Shown: positions 6,904 to 13,257 of the stretch, in pieces
Layout: the number at the start of each line of letters is the position of its first letter
Position numbering within the stretch: position 1 is the first letter of the stretch
DNA from: Pseudomonadota bacterium
GTDB taxonomy: Bacteria > Pseudomonadota > Alphaproteobacteria > UBA2136 > UBA6156
Reading direction: 5' to 3'
NCBI GenBank assembly: GCA_009927255.1
Contig: RFNJ01000130.1
Coordinates: forward strand, 1-16,461
DNA: 16,461 bases
Program-made: the position numbers and the translations under genes
The notes under the pieces: model-generated
The model's database searches: none
Seen by the model: only the letters and a program-made list of their open reading frames with translations
Told to the model about the DNA's origin: nothing

Positions 6904-8118
6904 ATGGTGTGGTGGTTTTTAGCTGGGCTGGTGGTGGGTGGTGGCTTAGGGGCGTTGATGTTTTGGCTTTATGTGCGGCCGCAGTTGGCGCAGGCGCGGG
7001 ATATCCCTACCGCCATGCGCGACACCTTTAGCGCACTTGCCAGCCAGACTTTGCAGGCCACCGGCCAGCAGTTAGGGCAGCAGTTTTTGCAATTGGCGCA
7101 GGAAAAACTAAGCCAGCAGACCCAAGCGCAAACCGCTGAACTGGAGGGCAAAAAGGCGCTGATTGATAATAACCTCACCACTCTAAAAGCCGAAATTGGC
7201 GAAAGCCTCAGCAAAGTCACCACCATGGTCACAGCGCTGGAGAAAGACCGTGAGAGCAAATTTAGTGCGCTAACCACCCAGCTGGGCCACACGGCCGAGC
7301 AAGTGGGCAAGCTGCAAAACACCACCCAAACCCTGACTGCGGCGCTGACCAACAGCCGCACCCGTGGCCAGTGGGGGGAGCGGATGGCCGAAGATGTGCT
7401 GCAATTGGCAGGTTTTCAGGCGAATATTCAATACCGCAAGCAAAGCACGTTGGTGGCGGCGGATGGAGGGACGTCTCGTCCCGATTTTACCTTCCTACTC
7501 CCCGCCCGCCGTGTGCTGCACATGGATGTAAAGTTTCCGTTGGATGCTTATTTGCAATGGCTGAATGCTGAGGATGCAGCGGGCAAGGCGGTGAGTGCAC
7601 AGAAGTTTATTCAGGCGACCAAAAGCCATATTAAAACTACTGCCGAACGGAGCTATCGCACCGCTGCCAGCCAGCCGGATGAGACGGCGTTGGATTATAT
7701 TCTCATTTTTATTCCTAATGAGCAGGTTTATGCCTTTTTGCTGGAATATGCGCCGGAGGTGAGCGCCCAGGCTTTGCAGCAGAAGGTGATTTTGTGCAGC
7801 CCAACGACATTATTGGCGGTGTTGGCGGTGATTCATCAGGCGATGCAGAATTTCTCACTGGAGCAGCGGGCGGGTGAGATTTACGGCCTGCTTACCAACA
7901 TTCGCAGCCAGTGGGATAAGTTTACTGAAAGCATGGATAAAATTGGCAAGAAGCTGGCCGAGGCGCAAAGCACGTTTACTGAACTGACCACCACGCGCAC
8001 CAATGCGCTGGATCGGCAGTTTAACAAGCTCGATACCCTCTCCCTTCCCACCGAAACGCCCACCGCTCCCGCCACTAATTTGCTGGCCGCCACCACTCCG
8101 CCCAGCCGCGTTAATTAA
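6904..8118 (+). CDS. rmuC: RmuC family DNA recombination protein
   Basis: A 404-aa protein of the RmuC family, which limits recombination between inverted repeats in E. coli and is predicted to be a nuclease. An N-terminal membrane helix (residues 3-23) is followed by a long Gln/Lys-rich coiled coil (about 35-150), then the RmuC catalytic domain. That domain shows RGQWGE (154-159) and the PD-(D/E)xK-like pair RPDF (192-195) and DVKFP (208-212). The C-terminal part IPNEQVYAFLLEYAPE and the following helices fit the family. The start ATG is 1 nt after the preceding stop. Its stop lies in the palindrome TTAATTAA, which also holds the stop of the convergent gene. Confidence 0.92.
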   Translation: MVWWFLAGLVVGGGLGALMFWLYVRPQLAQARDIPTAMRDTFSALASQTLQATGQQLGQQFLQLAQEKLSQQTQAQTAELEGKKALIDNNLTTLKAEIGESLSKVTTMVTALEKDRESKFSALTTQLGHTAEQVGKLQNTTQTLTAALTNSRTRGQWGERMAEDVLQLAGFQANIQYRKQSTLVAADGGTSRPDFTFLLPARRVLHMDVKFPLDAYLQWLNAEDAAGKAVSAQKFIQATKSHIKTTAERSYRTAASQPDETALDYILIFIPNEQVYAFLLEYAPEVSAQALQQKVILCSPTTLLAVLAVIHQAMQNFSLEQRAGEIYGLLTNIRSQWDKFTESMDKIGKKLAEAQSTFTELTTTRTNALDRQFNKLDTLSLPTETPTAPATNLLAATTPPSRVN

Positions 8119-8629
8119 GGGCAGATGCCGCTTGTTTGCCGACAATCGGGCGGGCACGGGCAATCCGCCGCAGCACCAGCACCCGCACCGCACCAAGGCC
8201 GAGCAGCCACCAGCGGCCGGCCACGGTGGTAGCAAGTTCCACTTCAAACCCCGCCTCCGTTGCCCAGCCTCGCCAGTGGTGCAGGCAGGGGCCGCTGCAC
8301 CAGCGGCTGCCGCGCACGCCCAACGGCCATGGGCGGGGGGCAAGTACCACCAGTTTGCCATCGGCCAGCAGCACATCATCCAGCTGACGTAAGACATCGG
8401 GCCATTCATAGTTGCCGCAGCCTTCCAGCAAAATGCGGCTGTAGCTGCCACTTAGTTTTTCGCCCCAGCAGAGTTGGTCGATTAGCACATTGTTGGGCCA
8501 GGGGGCATTTACCACGCTGTGGGCGACTACCAATATTTGGCCACCGTGGGGGGGCAGCACATTGCGCAGGGCCAAAGCCTCAGTCCACATGGCATGTTGC
8601 CAGTTGGTGGTGGGGGTGGGACGGTGCAT
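8111..8629 (-). CDS. Class I SAM-dependent methyltransferase-like protein
   Basis: A 172-aa protein resembling a group of alphaproteobacterial methyltransferase-like proteins commonly encoded beside hydroxyacylglutathione hydrolase. The segment DDVLLADGKLVVLAPRPWPL matches the usual strand of L-x-P-G-G-x-L-V-V-x-P, and a late GWATEAGFEVE matches the terminal L-x-x-AGF. The N-terminal glycine-rich SAM loop is not clearly present, so catalysis is uncertain. AGGA precedes the ATG by about 7 nt. It converges on rmuC with an 8-bp overlap and diverges from the gene at 8708 across a 78-bp shared promoter region. Confidence 0.6.
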   Translation of the reverse strand: MHRPTPTTNWQHAMWTEALALRNVLPPHGGQILVVAHSVVNAPWPNNVLIDQLCWGEKLSGSYSRILLEGCGNYEWPDVLRQLDDVLLADGKLVVLAPRPWPLGVRGSRWCSGPCLHHWRGWATEAGFEVELATTVAGRWWLLGLGAVRVLVLRRIARARPIVGKQAASALN

Positions 8630-8707
8630 GGGAGCATCCTAGCGCCACCAAGGTTTACGCGCCAGCCCTTGCCAGCACTCTTGCCAAGTGGCTTATAACC
8701 CCCTAGC

Positions 8708-9244
8708 GTGGCCACCATGCTGCACGTGACCATGGTTGACCCCCACCCGCAAACCCCTTGCTACCTGCTGACGTGCGCGCACACTTGGCACCGCACGATT
8801 GTCGACCCCACCAGCCCCAAGCTGGTGCAGGCGGCATTAGCGGAGAATAAGCTGGATTTGATTTTGATAACGGCGATGAATGAGGCCACGTTGGCCAGTG
8901 CGGAAATTTTGCACCACCGCACCAGTGCGCCGATTTTGGGCGGCGAATATCTCAAAGAAACCGCGCTACCGGTGGCACGCTACTTGGAAGATGGCGCAGT
9001 TGTGGGCCTGGGGCCGCTGGCGCAGACCATTTTGCTGCCGCACGGGAATATCCTCTGCTACGCGATGGGCAGCGAAGGCGTAGTCTTCACCGGCCCGCTA
9101 TTTGCCACCGGCCTCACCCACCACAAAACCAACAAAAAAGCCCTACTCAAACTCCAAAACCTCCCCGAAGAAACCATGGCCTGCGGCGGCGGCGCCCACA
9201 ACTTGCCACTTGTGGGGCTGCTAACAGCAACACGAGCTTCTTAA
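8708..9244 (+). CDS. Metallo-beta-lactamase-fold (GloB-like) relative lacking metal ligands
   Basis: A 178-aa protein whose order of motifs follows glyoxalase II: CYLLTC near the start, then IVDP, LDLILIT, LPHGNILCYAMGSEGVVFTGPLF and finally LPEETMACGGGAHN. In active enzymes these are followed by or contain HxHxDH, PGHT, FTGD and PGHE. Here they read ITAMNEAT, LPHGN, FTGPL and CGGGAHN, so almost all zinc ligands are missing. The C-terminal HAGH domain is also absent. Start could be GTG 8708 or ATG 8717. The methyltransferase-like neighbour supports GloB ancestry. It is probably a pseudoenzyme or divergent binding protein; the assignment rests on motif order only. Confidence 0.55.
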   Translation: MATMLHVTMVDPHPQTPCYLLTCAHTWHRTIVDPTSPKLVQAALAENKLDLILITAMNEATLASAEILHHRTSAPILGGEYLKETALPVARYLEDGAVVGLGPLAQTILLPHGNILCYAMGSEGVVFTGPLFATGLTHHKTNKKALLKLQNLPEETMACGGGAHNLPLVGLLTATRAS

Positions 9245-9322
9245 AAGCCAGCTTCTTTACACCAAGCTAACCGCCAACCTACGCCTATCTTACAGCGCAC
9301 TATCCACCCGCTAGACGTATAC

Positions 9323-9397
9323 ATGAAGGAGGCAGAGGCTTTGGGTGTCCGTCGCCAGAAATGGTTCTGGCCCCGAACATCAACTGAATCTAAATGA
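9323..9397 (+). CDS. Possible leader peptide (24 aa, or 18 aa from TTG)
   Basis: An open frame starts at ATG 9323 (MKEAEALGVRR) and ends RTSTESK with TGA at 9395-9397. A second start, TTG 9341, has AAGGAGG 8 nt upstream (9326-9332), a very strong Shine-Dalgarno. The stop overlaps the GAGG that serves the next gene at 9409, so translation could be coupled. A 7-bp hairpin (9354-9360 GCCAGAA with 9365-9371 TTCTGGC) lies inside the frame. It may be a regulatory upstream ORF; no homology is recognised. Confidence 0.35.
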   Translation: MKEAEALGVRRQKWFWPRTSTESK

Positions 9398-9408
9398 GGA
9401 CTCTACCG

Positions 9409-9651
9409 ATGAAAACAATCACCAATCTTGCTTTGGCTGCTGCACTGCTGGCTGGCACTGCTGGCGCTGTTATTGCCCAAGAAGGCAACATGCCCACTGG
9501 CACGGTGACTGAACATGCCGCCAAGGCCGCTGAACACAGCGAAAAAGCTGCCGAGCACAGCATGAAGGCCCAAGAGCATGCTAAAAAGGCCCACGAACAC
9601 GCCAAGCATGCCCACAAAAAAGCTGAAAAAGCTGAGAAGAAGGCCCGCTAA
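9409..9651 (+). CDS. Small exported EH-heptad repeat protein
   Basis: 80 aa with a signal peptide (residues 1-23, TAGAVIAQ at the cleavage region). The mature part is nearly all Ala, Lys, Glu and His and consists of five exact heptads beginning EH at residues 35, 42, 49, 56 and 63 (pattern EHxxKAx), then a KKAEKAE tail. The predicted form is one long periplasmic helix with five histidines in register, suggesting metal binding or a coiled coil; no catalytic residues. ATG 9409 is preferred over ATG 9394 because GAGG lies 9 nt upstream and the signal peptide starts there. A terminator follows at once, so it is the last gene of its unit. Confidence 0.75.
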   Translation: MKTITNLALAAALLAGTAGAVIAQEGNMPTGTVTEHAAKAAEHSEKAAEHSMKAQEHAKKAHEHAKHAHKKAEKAEKKAR

Positions 9652-9664
9652 GTAGCGGGATGGT

Positions 9665-9690
9665 AAGGGCGGTCTCCCCGCCCTTTTTTA
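9665..9690 (+). terminator. Rho-independent terminator
   Basis: GGGCGG (9667-9672) pairs with CCGCCC (9678-9683) around a 5-nt loop and is followed by six T residues (9684-9689). It ends the heptad-repeat gene. Confidence 0.9.
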
Positions 9691-9714
9691 ATAACAAGAA
9701 GGTGTCGTTTTACA

Positions 9715-10140
9715 ATGCTCTTGGTTCCTCTTACAGTTGGGTTGCTTACCAGCCTTGTCACCACCAGTACCCATTGCGGGTTACTAAGTGGTTTGTATTG
9801 GCTGATGCAGCACCCACGCATGCTGCGCCAGCGCCGCCATGCGGTGCTGCGGATGATGCTGGCGATGCTGATTGCCACCACAATGCTTACCTTGGCACAC
9901 TTACTTGAATCAGCAATGTGGGGGGCTGTTTACTTTAATTTACATTTGGTTAATACGCTGCCAACGGCGTTTTTCGATGCCCTGCTGGCCAGCACCTCAC
10001 TCGGCTTTACCTTTGGCAACACAGCCAGCAGCTGGCGCCTGCTAGAGCCGATGAATACGCTGAATGGCATTTTGTTGGCGAGTATGTCCGCCGCCATTAT
10101 GCTGCGGGTGCTAACTTTGGCGAGCCAACCTAGGGGTTAA
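9715..10140 (+). CDS. Two-helix ion-channel-like membrane protein with altered pore motif
   Basis: 141 aa with hydrophobic helices at about 4-30, 50-72 and 112-135. The order helix, WGAVYF, pore helix, then SWRLLEPMNTLNGILLASMSAAIM resembles small bacterial potassium channel proteins whose typical sequence reads TTLGYGD followed by WRLL and a G-rich last helix. Here the filter region is TSLGFTFGN (94-102), so GYGD is replaced by a GF(T)FG arrangement. It is membrane embedded; whether it conducts K+ is doubtful. Start ATG 9715 has AAGG about 12 nt upstream, which is long. Its end overlaps a small minus-strand ORF by 11 bp. Confidence 0.55.
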   Translation: MLLVPLTVGLLTSLVTTSTHCGLLSGLYWLMQHPRMLRQRRHAVLRMMLAMLIATTMLTLAHLLESAMWGAVYFNLHLVNTLPTAFFDALLASTSLGFTFGNTASSWRLLEPMNTLNGILLASMSAAIMLRVLTLASQPRG

Positions 10141-10258
10141 TAAGGGCCAATTTGGCAGCGTGGGGGAGGTGTTTGAGGTATTTTCCCCGCGCGGCGGCTT
10201 GGGCGCGGGTGGGATGTAAGTCCTCCCTTATTGGGACTTTAAACGCCAACTCCGCCAT
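10130..10258 (-). CDS. Small basic protein ORF (42 aa)
   Basis: Minus-strand ATG at 10258, TAG at 10132-10130. The peptide starts MAELAFKVPIREDLHPTR and ends HLPHAAKLALINP; it is rich in Ala, Lys, Arg and His. It fills an otherwise empty gap between two genes. The Shine-Dalgarno is weak (AAGG only 2 nt upstream). The start codon lies inside a perfect inverted repeat. I recognise no family. Confidence 0.35.
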   Translation of the reverse strand: MAELAFKVPIREDLHPTRAQAAARGKYLKHLPHAAKLALINP

Positions 10259-10280
10259 TGCCTTATGGGGCAATGGCGGG
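10253..10280. repeat. Perfect inverted repeat, hairpin
   Basis: CCGCCATTGCC (10253-10263) and GGCAATGGCGG (10270-10280) are exact complements around a short loop. It lies just past the stop of the minus-strand gene ending at 10288. No T-run follows on either strand, so it may be a transcript-stabilising or Rho-linked hairpin rather than an intrinsic terminator. Confidence 0.6.
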
Positions 10281-10287
10281 ATTGAAG

Positions 10288-10530
10288 TTACCAACCTGGC
10301 CTGTGGTTGTATTGGAATTGCACCATGAGTGCAAAGGCTGCAAAGGCGTCAGGGTTGCCGCTCAATTTCTCAAAGATACTGTTGAACGTTTGGATATCGA
10401 GTTCGTGGAAGATATGAGAACCCTGAGCGCGCGGTGTATTGGTTGACCGCTTTGAGTAGTCTTGGGCATACTTGAGCCCGATGGTGACGTTACCTTGAAG
10501 TGTTTTAAGTTCCTCAGCCGGTGTGGGCAT
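10288..10530 (-). CDS. Hypothetical protein (80 aa)
   Basis: The preferred start is ATG 10530 (MPTPAEELKTLQGNVTIGLK) because GGAG lies 8 nt upstream; the frame stays open to 10605 but that extension has no ribosome-binding site and overlaps the rpsG terminator area. The protein is soluble, mixed alpha/beta in appearance, with no signal peptide or membrane helix and no motif I recognise. It sits downstream of rpsG on the same strand, separated by a terminator, so it is probably expressed from its own promoter. Confidence 0.55.
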   Translation of the reverse strand: MPTPAEELKTLQGNVTIGLKYAQDYSKRSTNTPRAQGSHIFHELDIQTFNSIFEKLSGNPDAFAAFALMVQFQYNHRPGW

Positions 10531-10607
10531 AGGGAATACTCCAGATGGTTCGGGGTTGGGGGAGCCTTGCAAGGGTGGATGTATCAGAATTGATGTATTT
10601 TGCAAGT

Positions 10608-10631
10608 AAAAAGGCCTCCAGAGAGGCCTTT
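10608..10631 (-). terminator. Terminator after rpsG
   Basis: On the minus strand AAAGGCCTC, a 4-nt loop, then GAGGCCTTTTTAC. It lies 15-38 bp past the rpsG stop and closes the rpsL-rpsG unit. Confidence 0.85.
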
Positions 10632-10645
10632 ATATAAATTTTTTG

Positions 10646-11113
10646 TTACCATCTATAGTGAGCAAACGCGCGGTTAGCATCGGCCATTTTGTGGATGTCT
10701 TCCTTCTTTTTGAAGGCGTTGCCACGGCCAGAGGCGGCTTCCAAGATTTCGTTGGTCAGCCTATCGGTCATGGTTTTTTCGTTGCGGTTGCGGGCGTAAT
10801 CGACCAGCCAGCGAATGGCGAGGGATTGGGCGCGGTCCGGGCGGACTTCCATCGGCACCTGATAGGTGGCGCCACCGACGCGGCGGCTGCGGACTTCCAT
10901 TTCCGGCTTTACGTTATTCAAGGCCGCGTGGAAGGTTTCCAGCGGGCTCTTTTTGGTTTTGGCCTCAATGGCTTCGAAGGCGCCATAGACGATTTGCTCG
11001 GCTACGGCTTTTTTGCCAGCGAGCATGACTTTGTTCATGAACTTGGTGAGAACGATGTCACCGTATTTGGGGTCGGGCAGGGTGGTGCGCTTTTCAGCTT
11101 GACGACGACGCAT
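10646..11113 (-). CDS. rpsG: 30S ribosomal protein S7
   Basis: 155 aa, the usual length. It binds the 3' domain of 16S rRNA and nucleates assembly of the 30S head. Family sequence is clear: MRRRQAEKR at the start, DPKYGD, FMNKVMLAGKK, RSRRVGGATYQVPMEVRP in the middle and HKMADANRAFAHYRW at the end. AAGGA precedes the ATG by about 8 nt. rpsL is 32 bp upstream on the same strand, forming a str-operon remnant. A terminator follows immediately, so fusA and tuf are not in their usual downstream place. Confidence 0.97.
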   Translation of the reverse strand: MRRRQAEKRTTLPDPKYGDIVLTKFMNKVMLAGKKAVAEQIVYGAFEAIEAKTKKSPLETFHAALNNVKPEMEVRSRRVGGATYQVPMEVRPDRAQSLAIRWLVDYARNRNEKTMTDRLTNEILEAASGRGNAFKKKEDIHKMADANRAFAHYRW

Positions 11114-11145
11114 GGGATAATTCCTTTATCTTGCAATATCTTGGA

Positions 11146-11544
11146 TTACTTTTTGGCAGGAGCGGCTGCGCCAGCTTTGGGGCGCTTGGCACCATAGAGG
11201 CTGCGACCTTGCTTGCGGTCTTTGACGCCTTGGGTATCCAGCGCGCCGCGGATGATGTGGTAGCGCACACCGGGAAGGTCTTTCACCCGGCCGCCACGGA
11301 TGAGCACCACGCTGTGCTCTTGGAGGTTGTGACCTTCGCCGGGGATGTAGGCAATCACTTCGTAGCCGTTGGTGAGGCGCACTTTGGCGACTTTACGCAA
11401 GGCGGAGTTGGGCTTTTTGGGGGTGGTGGTGTAAACCCGGGTGCAAACGCCGCGCTTTTGCGGACTGGCTTGCATGGCGGGAGATTTGGTTTTGGCTTTT
11501 TGGACGATCCGCGGCTTGCGGACCAGCTGGTTGACGGTTGGCAT
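11146..11544 (-). CDS. rpsL: 30S ribosomal protein S12
   Basis: 132 aa of the decoding-site protein S12. Hallmarks are MPTVNQLVRK at the start, TTPKKPNSALRKVAKVRL and GRVKDLPGVRYHIIRG. The lysines in KKPNS and RVKDLPG are those altered in streptomycin resistance; here both are wild type. The aspartate of KDLPG is the site methylthiolated by RimO in other bacteria. ATG 11544 gives the canonical N-terminus; an in-frame TTG at 11550 would add two residues. It is preceded by a structured leader and a clear promoter. Confidence 0.97.
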   Translation of the reverse strand: MPTVNQLVRKPRIVQKAKTKSPAMQASPQKRGVCTRVYTTTPKKPNSALRKVAKVRLTNGYEVIAYIPGEGHNLQEHSVVLIRGGRVKDLPGVRYHIIRGALDTQGVKDRKQGRSLYGAKRPKAGAAAPAKK

Positions 11545-11644
11545 GGCCAAGCTATCTTTCTGATTTGGTTAGACCCCCAGCCTGCGCTGGGGCGGCTTTT
11601 CAGCCGCTTTCTCCGTGTCCGGCACTTGCCGGGGGATACTCCGT
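11545..11644 (-). promoter_or_regulatory. Hairpin-rich leader of the rpsL-rpsG transcript
   Basis: About 100 nt between the predicted start site and rpsL. Three hairpins follow one another: 11619-11632 (CCGGC/GCCGG), 11592-11607 (GCGGCT/AGCCGC, loop TTTC) and 11575-11592 (CCCCAG/CTGGGG). This could be an autoregulatory site for S7 or S12, or an attenuator. No U-tract follows any of them. Confidence 0.5.
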
Positions 11645-11650
11645 GGGGGG

Positions 11651-11679
11651 CTTATAGGGGGGAATTGGGGGGTTGGCAA
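11651..11679 (-). promoter_or_regulatory. Promoter of rpsL-rpsG
   Basis: On the minus strand TTGCCA (11679-11674) and TATAAG (11656-11651), each 5/6 to consensus, are separated by exactly 17 bp of C-rich sequence. Confidence 0.75.
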
Positions 11680-11726
11680 GGGGTTTTATGAATAAAAACA
11701 AACGCGGGGATGTAGGCGGTAAAGCT

Positions 11727-12299
11727 TTAGTGTTGTGCCTCAAGGCGGCGGATGGTTTCGTCCATAATAGCTTTTTCTTGTGCTTGAATGATATTTTCGG
11801 CTGATTTTTGTAAGGTTTGTCCAAGATTTTGCATGTTGTTGGCAAGGTGTTGCATAACTTTAGGGAGTTGGGTAAGCATTTTTTGTCCAGTAGGCGTTTG
11901 GTAAAAAGCAGCTAATTCAATCACTTCTTGTTCTGTAAAAGCTTGGGAGTAAGTTTCTTCAGCGAATTTAAGCGTTGCTTGAGAAAGCATATTTTTAAGT
12001 TCAGGGCCAATTTTCTCGATGGTTACTTGGCTGTATGTTTTGGCAAATTTTCTTAACATATCATCAGGTTGGTCGGGACGTTGCGCTTTCAGTTCTTGAT
12101 ACATGGAGCTTTCAACTTGCTGGGGGAGTGAGTTGATGATTTGGTCAAATATGCCAAATGATGATTGTTGAATTTGTAAAAGATACTTAAGCGCGCTTTG
12201 ATATTCGTTGTTTGAACTTGGAGAAAAGCTAAGTGATTGGGCAAGCGGATTTCCGGCAAGAATACAGGCTAAAGCGATAAAGGTGAGCTTAAACTTCAT
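11727..12299 (-). CDS. Exported DUF2059 domain protein
   Basis: 190 aa with a signal peptide (MKFKLTFIALACILAGNPLAQ), so probably periplasmic. The DUF2059 hallmark is at residues about 130-155: FTEQEVIELAAFYQTPTGQK. The family is helical and widespread in Proteobacteria, without an established function. ATG 12299 is chosen because it starts the signal peptide and follows AGGA; the open frame upstream to 12335 is not needed. Base composition is visibly more AT-rich than in neighbouring genes. It ends about 48 bp from the rpsL promoter and is in the same orientation. Confidence 0.85.
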   Translation of the reverse strand: MKFKLTFIALACILAGNPLAQSLSFSPSSNNEYQSALKYLLQIQQSSFGIFDQIINSLPQQVESSMYQELKAQRPDQPDDMLRKFAKTYSQVTIEKIGPELKNMLSQATLKFAEETYSQAFTEQEVIELAAFYQTPTGQKMLTQLPKVMQHLANNMQNLGQTLQKSAENIIQAQEKAIMDETIRRLEAQH

Positions 12300-12318
12300 T
12301 TGGTATTCCTGCTGATGG

Positions 12319-12777
12319 TTACTCTGGCCCCACATTAAGCGTAACTCTGGAACTGCTGCGGCCTGTGGCTTCGAGGATGATGGCTACGAATTTGCCGGGT
12401 TTGCTGAAGTAGAGGCTGCTGGTGGCACTTTGAAAGCTGTTGACCAAACTCCAGCCCTGGGTGGGCATTTGGGTGGTGTAGAAGTTGTAGAGGCTGTTGA
12501 CATCCCCCGCGCCTTCGGTGGTGAGTTTGCCCACGGTTTGGTTGGGGCTGGTGAAGATCACCGAGCGTTCGAGATCGATTTTATGGTTGGCGGGGATGGG
12601 GATGTCCGGGAAGGCTTTCAGCAGGCCGGCTTCGATGTCTTTGCTATCGGAGCGTGTTTGCACTTCGCCGGTTTTGGGGTTGACGGTGGTGACATCCGGG
12701 CGGGCTTGGTAGTTGGGGCCGCAGGCGGTGAGGAGACCTGCAATGAGGATGGTGGGGACTAGAAATGTTTTTTGCAT
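12319..12777 (-). CDS. Small lipoprotein
   Basis: 152 aa with a lipoprotein signal: MQKTFLVPTILIAGLLTAC, cysteine at residue 19 in the lipobox LTAC. The mature part has IPIPANHKIDLE, then FYTTQMPTQGWSL near the centre and FSKPGKFVAIILE toward the end. That Fy...M...GW pattern is seen in several families of small bacterial lipoproteins, but I cannot name this one. The frame is open upstream to 12972, but the lipobox and signal peptide fix the start at 12777. It is 19 bp upstream of the DUF2059 gene, so the two envelope proteins may be cotranscribed. Confidence 0.75.
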   Translation of the reverse strand: MQKTFLVPTILIAGLLTACGPNYQARPDVTTVNPKTGEVQTRSDSKDIEAGLLKAFPDIPIPANHKIDLERSVIFTSPNQTVGKLTTEGAGDVNSLYNFYTTQMPTQGWSLVNSFQSATSSLYFSKPGKFVAIILEATGRSSSRVTLNVGPE

Positions 12778-12883
12778 GCATGGATTGTGGCGGGTGGTGG
12801 GTATGGCGTCAATGGGGGATGGGTAAGTTGGGTGTAGGGGTGTGCTTCTTGGAGAGGACGAAGCGAGGGGGTTGGTGGGTCCC

Positions 12884-12933
12884 CGAATGGCCGTGAGAGT
12901 TATGCTTGAGGATAGTTTGGTATTGGCCATTCG
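12884..12933. repeat. Inverted repeat in the gap upstream of the lipoprotein gene
   Basis: CGAATGGCC (12884-12892) and GGCCATTCG (12925-12933) are exact complements separated by 32 nt. The gap 12778-12958 contains no other convincing feature. Confidence 0.45.
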
Positions 12934-12958
12934 AGGACGGGCGGCCCTTGTTGGGTGG

Positions 12959-13249
12959 CTACCAGCTTGCACCGAGGTTCAGCCAGTGAGGATTATGTGA
13001 TTCGATAAGTTTTATTTTAGCGGTGCGGGAGAGTTTCTTGAGTTGTTTTTCGCGTATTTGTGCTTCGGCGCGGGTTGTTACTTTTTCAAAATAAACCAGT
13101 TGGGTGACGTTGTATTTTGCGGTGAAGCTGTTGGCTAGGTTTTTGCTGCGATGGGTTTTGTAGCGTTGTTCGAGGTTGTCGGTATGGCCAATGTAGAGAG
13201 TTCCGTTATAGTCGCTGGCCAGGATGTAGACGTAGAACCAGTTTTCCAT
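12959..13249 (-). CDS. GIY-YIG family endonuclease-like protein (UPF0213/YhbQ type)
   Basis: 96 aa, essentially one GIY-YIG domain. The first motif is FYVYIL with LYIGHTDNLEQR following; the catalytic arginine is the one in EQRYKTHRS, and FEKVTTRAEAQIREKQLKK carries the conserved glutamate region. Stand-alone proteins of this size act on DNA structures in a few studied cases, but most have no known role. It starts 8 bp after the hslO-like stop, suggesting cotranscription. No good Shine-Dalgarno is visible before ATG 13249. Confidence 0.88.
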   Translation of the reverse strand: MENWFYVYILASDYNGTLYIGHTDNLEQRYKTHRSKNLANSFTAKYNVTQLVYFEKVTTRAEAQIREKQLKKLSRTAKIKLIESHNPHWLNLGASW

Positions 13250-13257
13250 AGTACGGG

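Noticed and set aside
8260..8706. Plus-strand frame opposite the methyltransferase-like gene
   Set aside because: No family resemblance, no start signal; the minus-strand frame has a ribosome-binding site and a matching neighbour context.
9534..9640. CRISPR-like or satellite repeat
   Set aside because: The periodicity is 21 bp of imperfect coding repeats that follow protein heptads; there are no spacers.
10643..11691. Long plus-strand frames opposite rpsG and rpsL
   Set aside because: Shadows of two unmistakable ribosomal protein genes; low-complexity G/A-rich translation.
12430..12762. Plus-strand frame opposite the lipoprotein gene
   Set aside because: The minus strand carries a clear lipobox signal peptide; the plus frame has no ribosome-binding site or recognisable motif.
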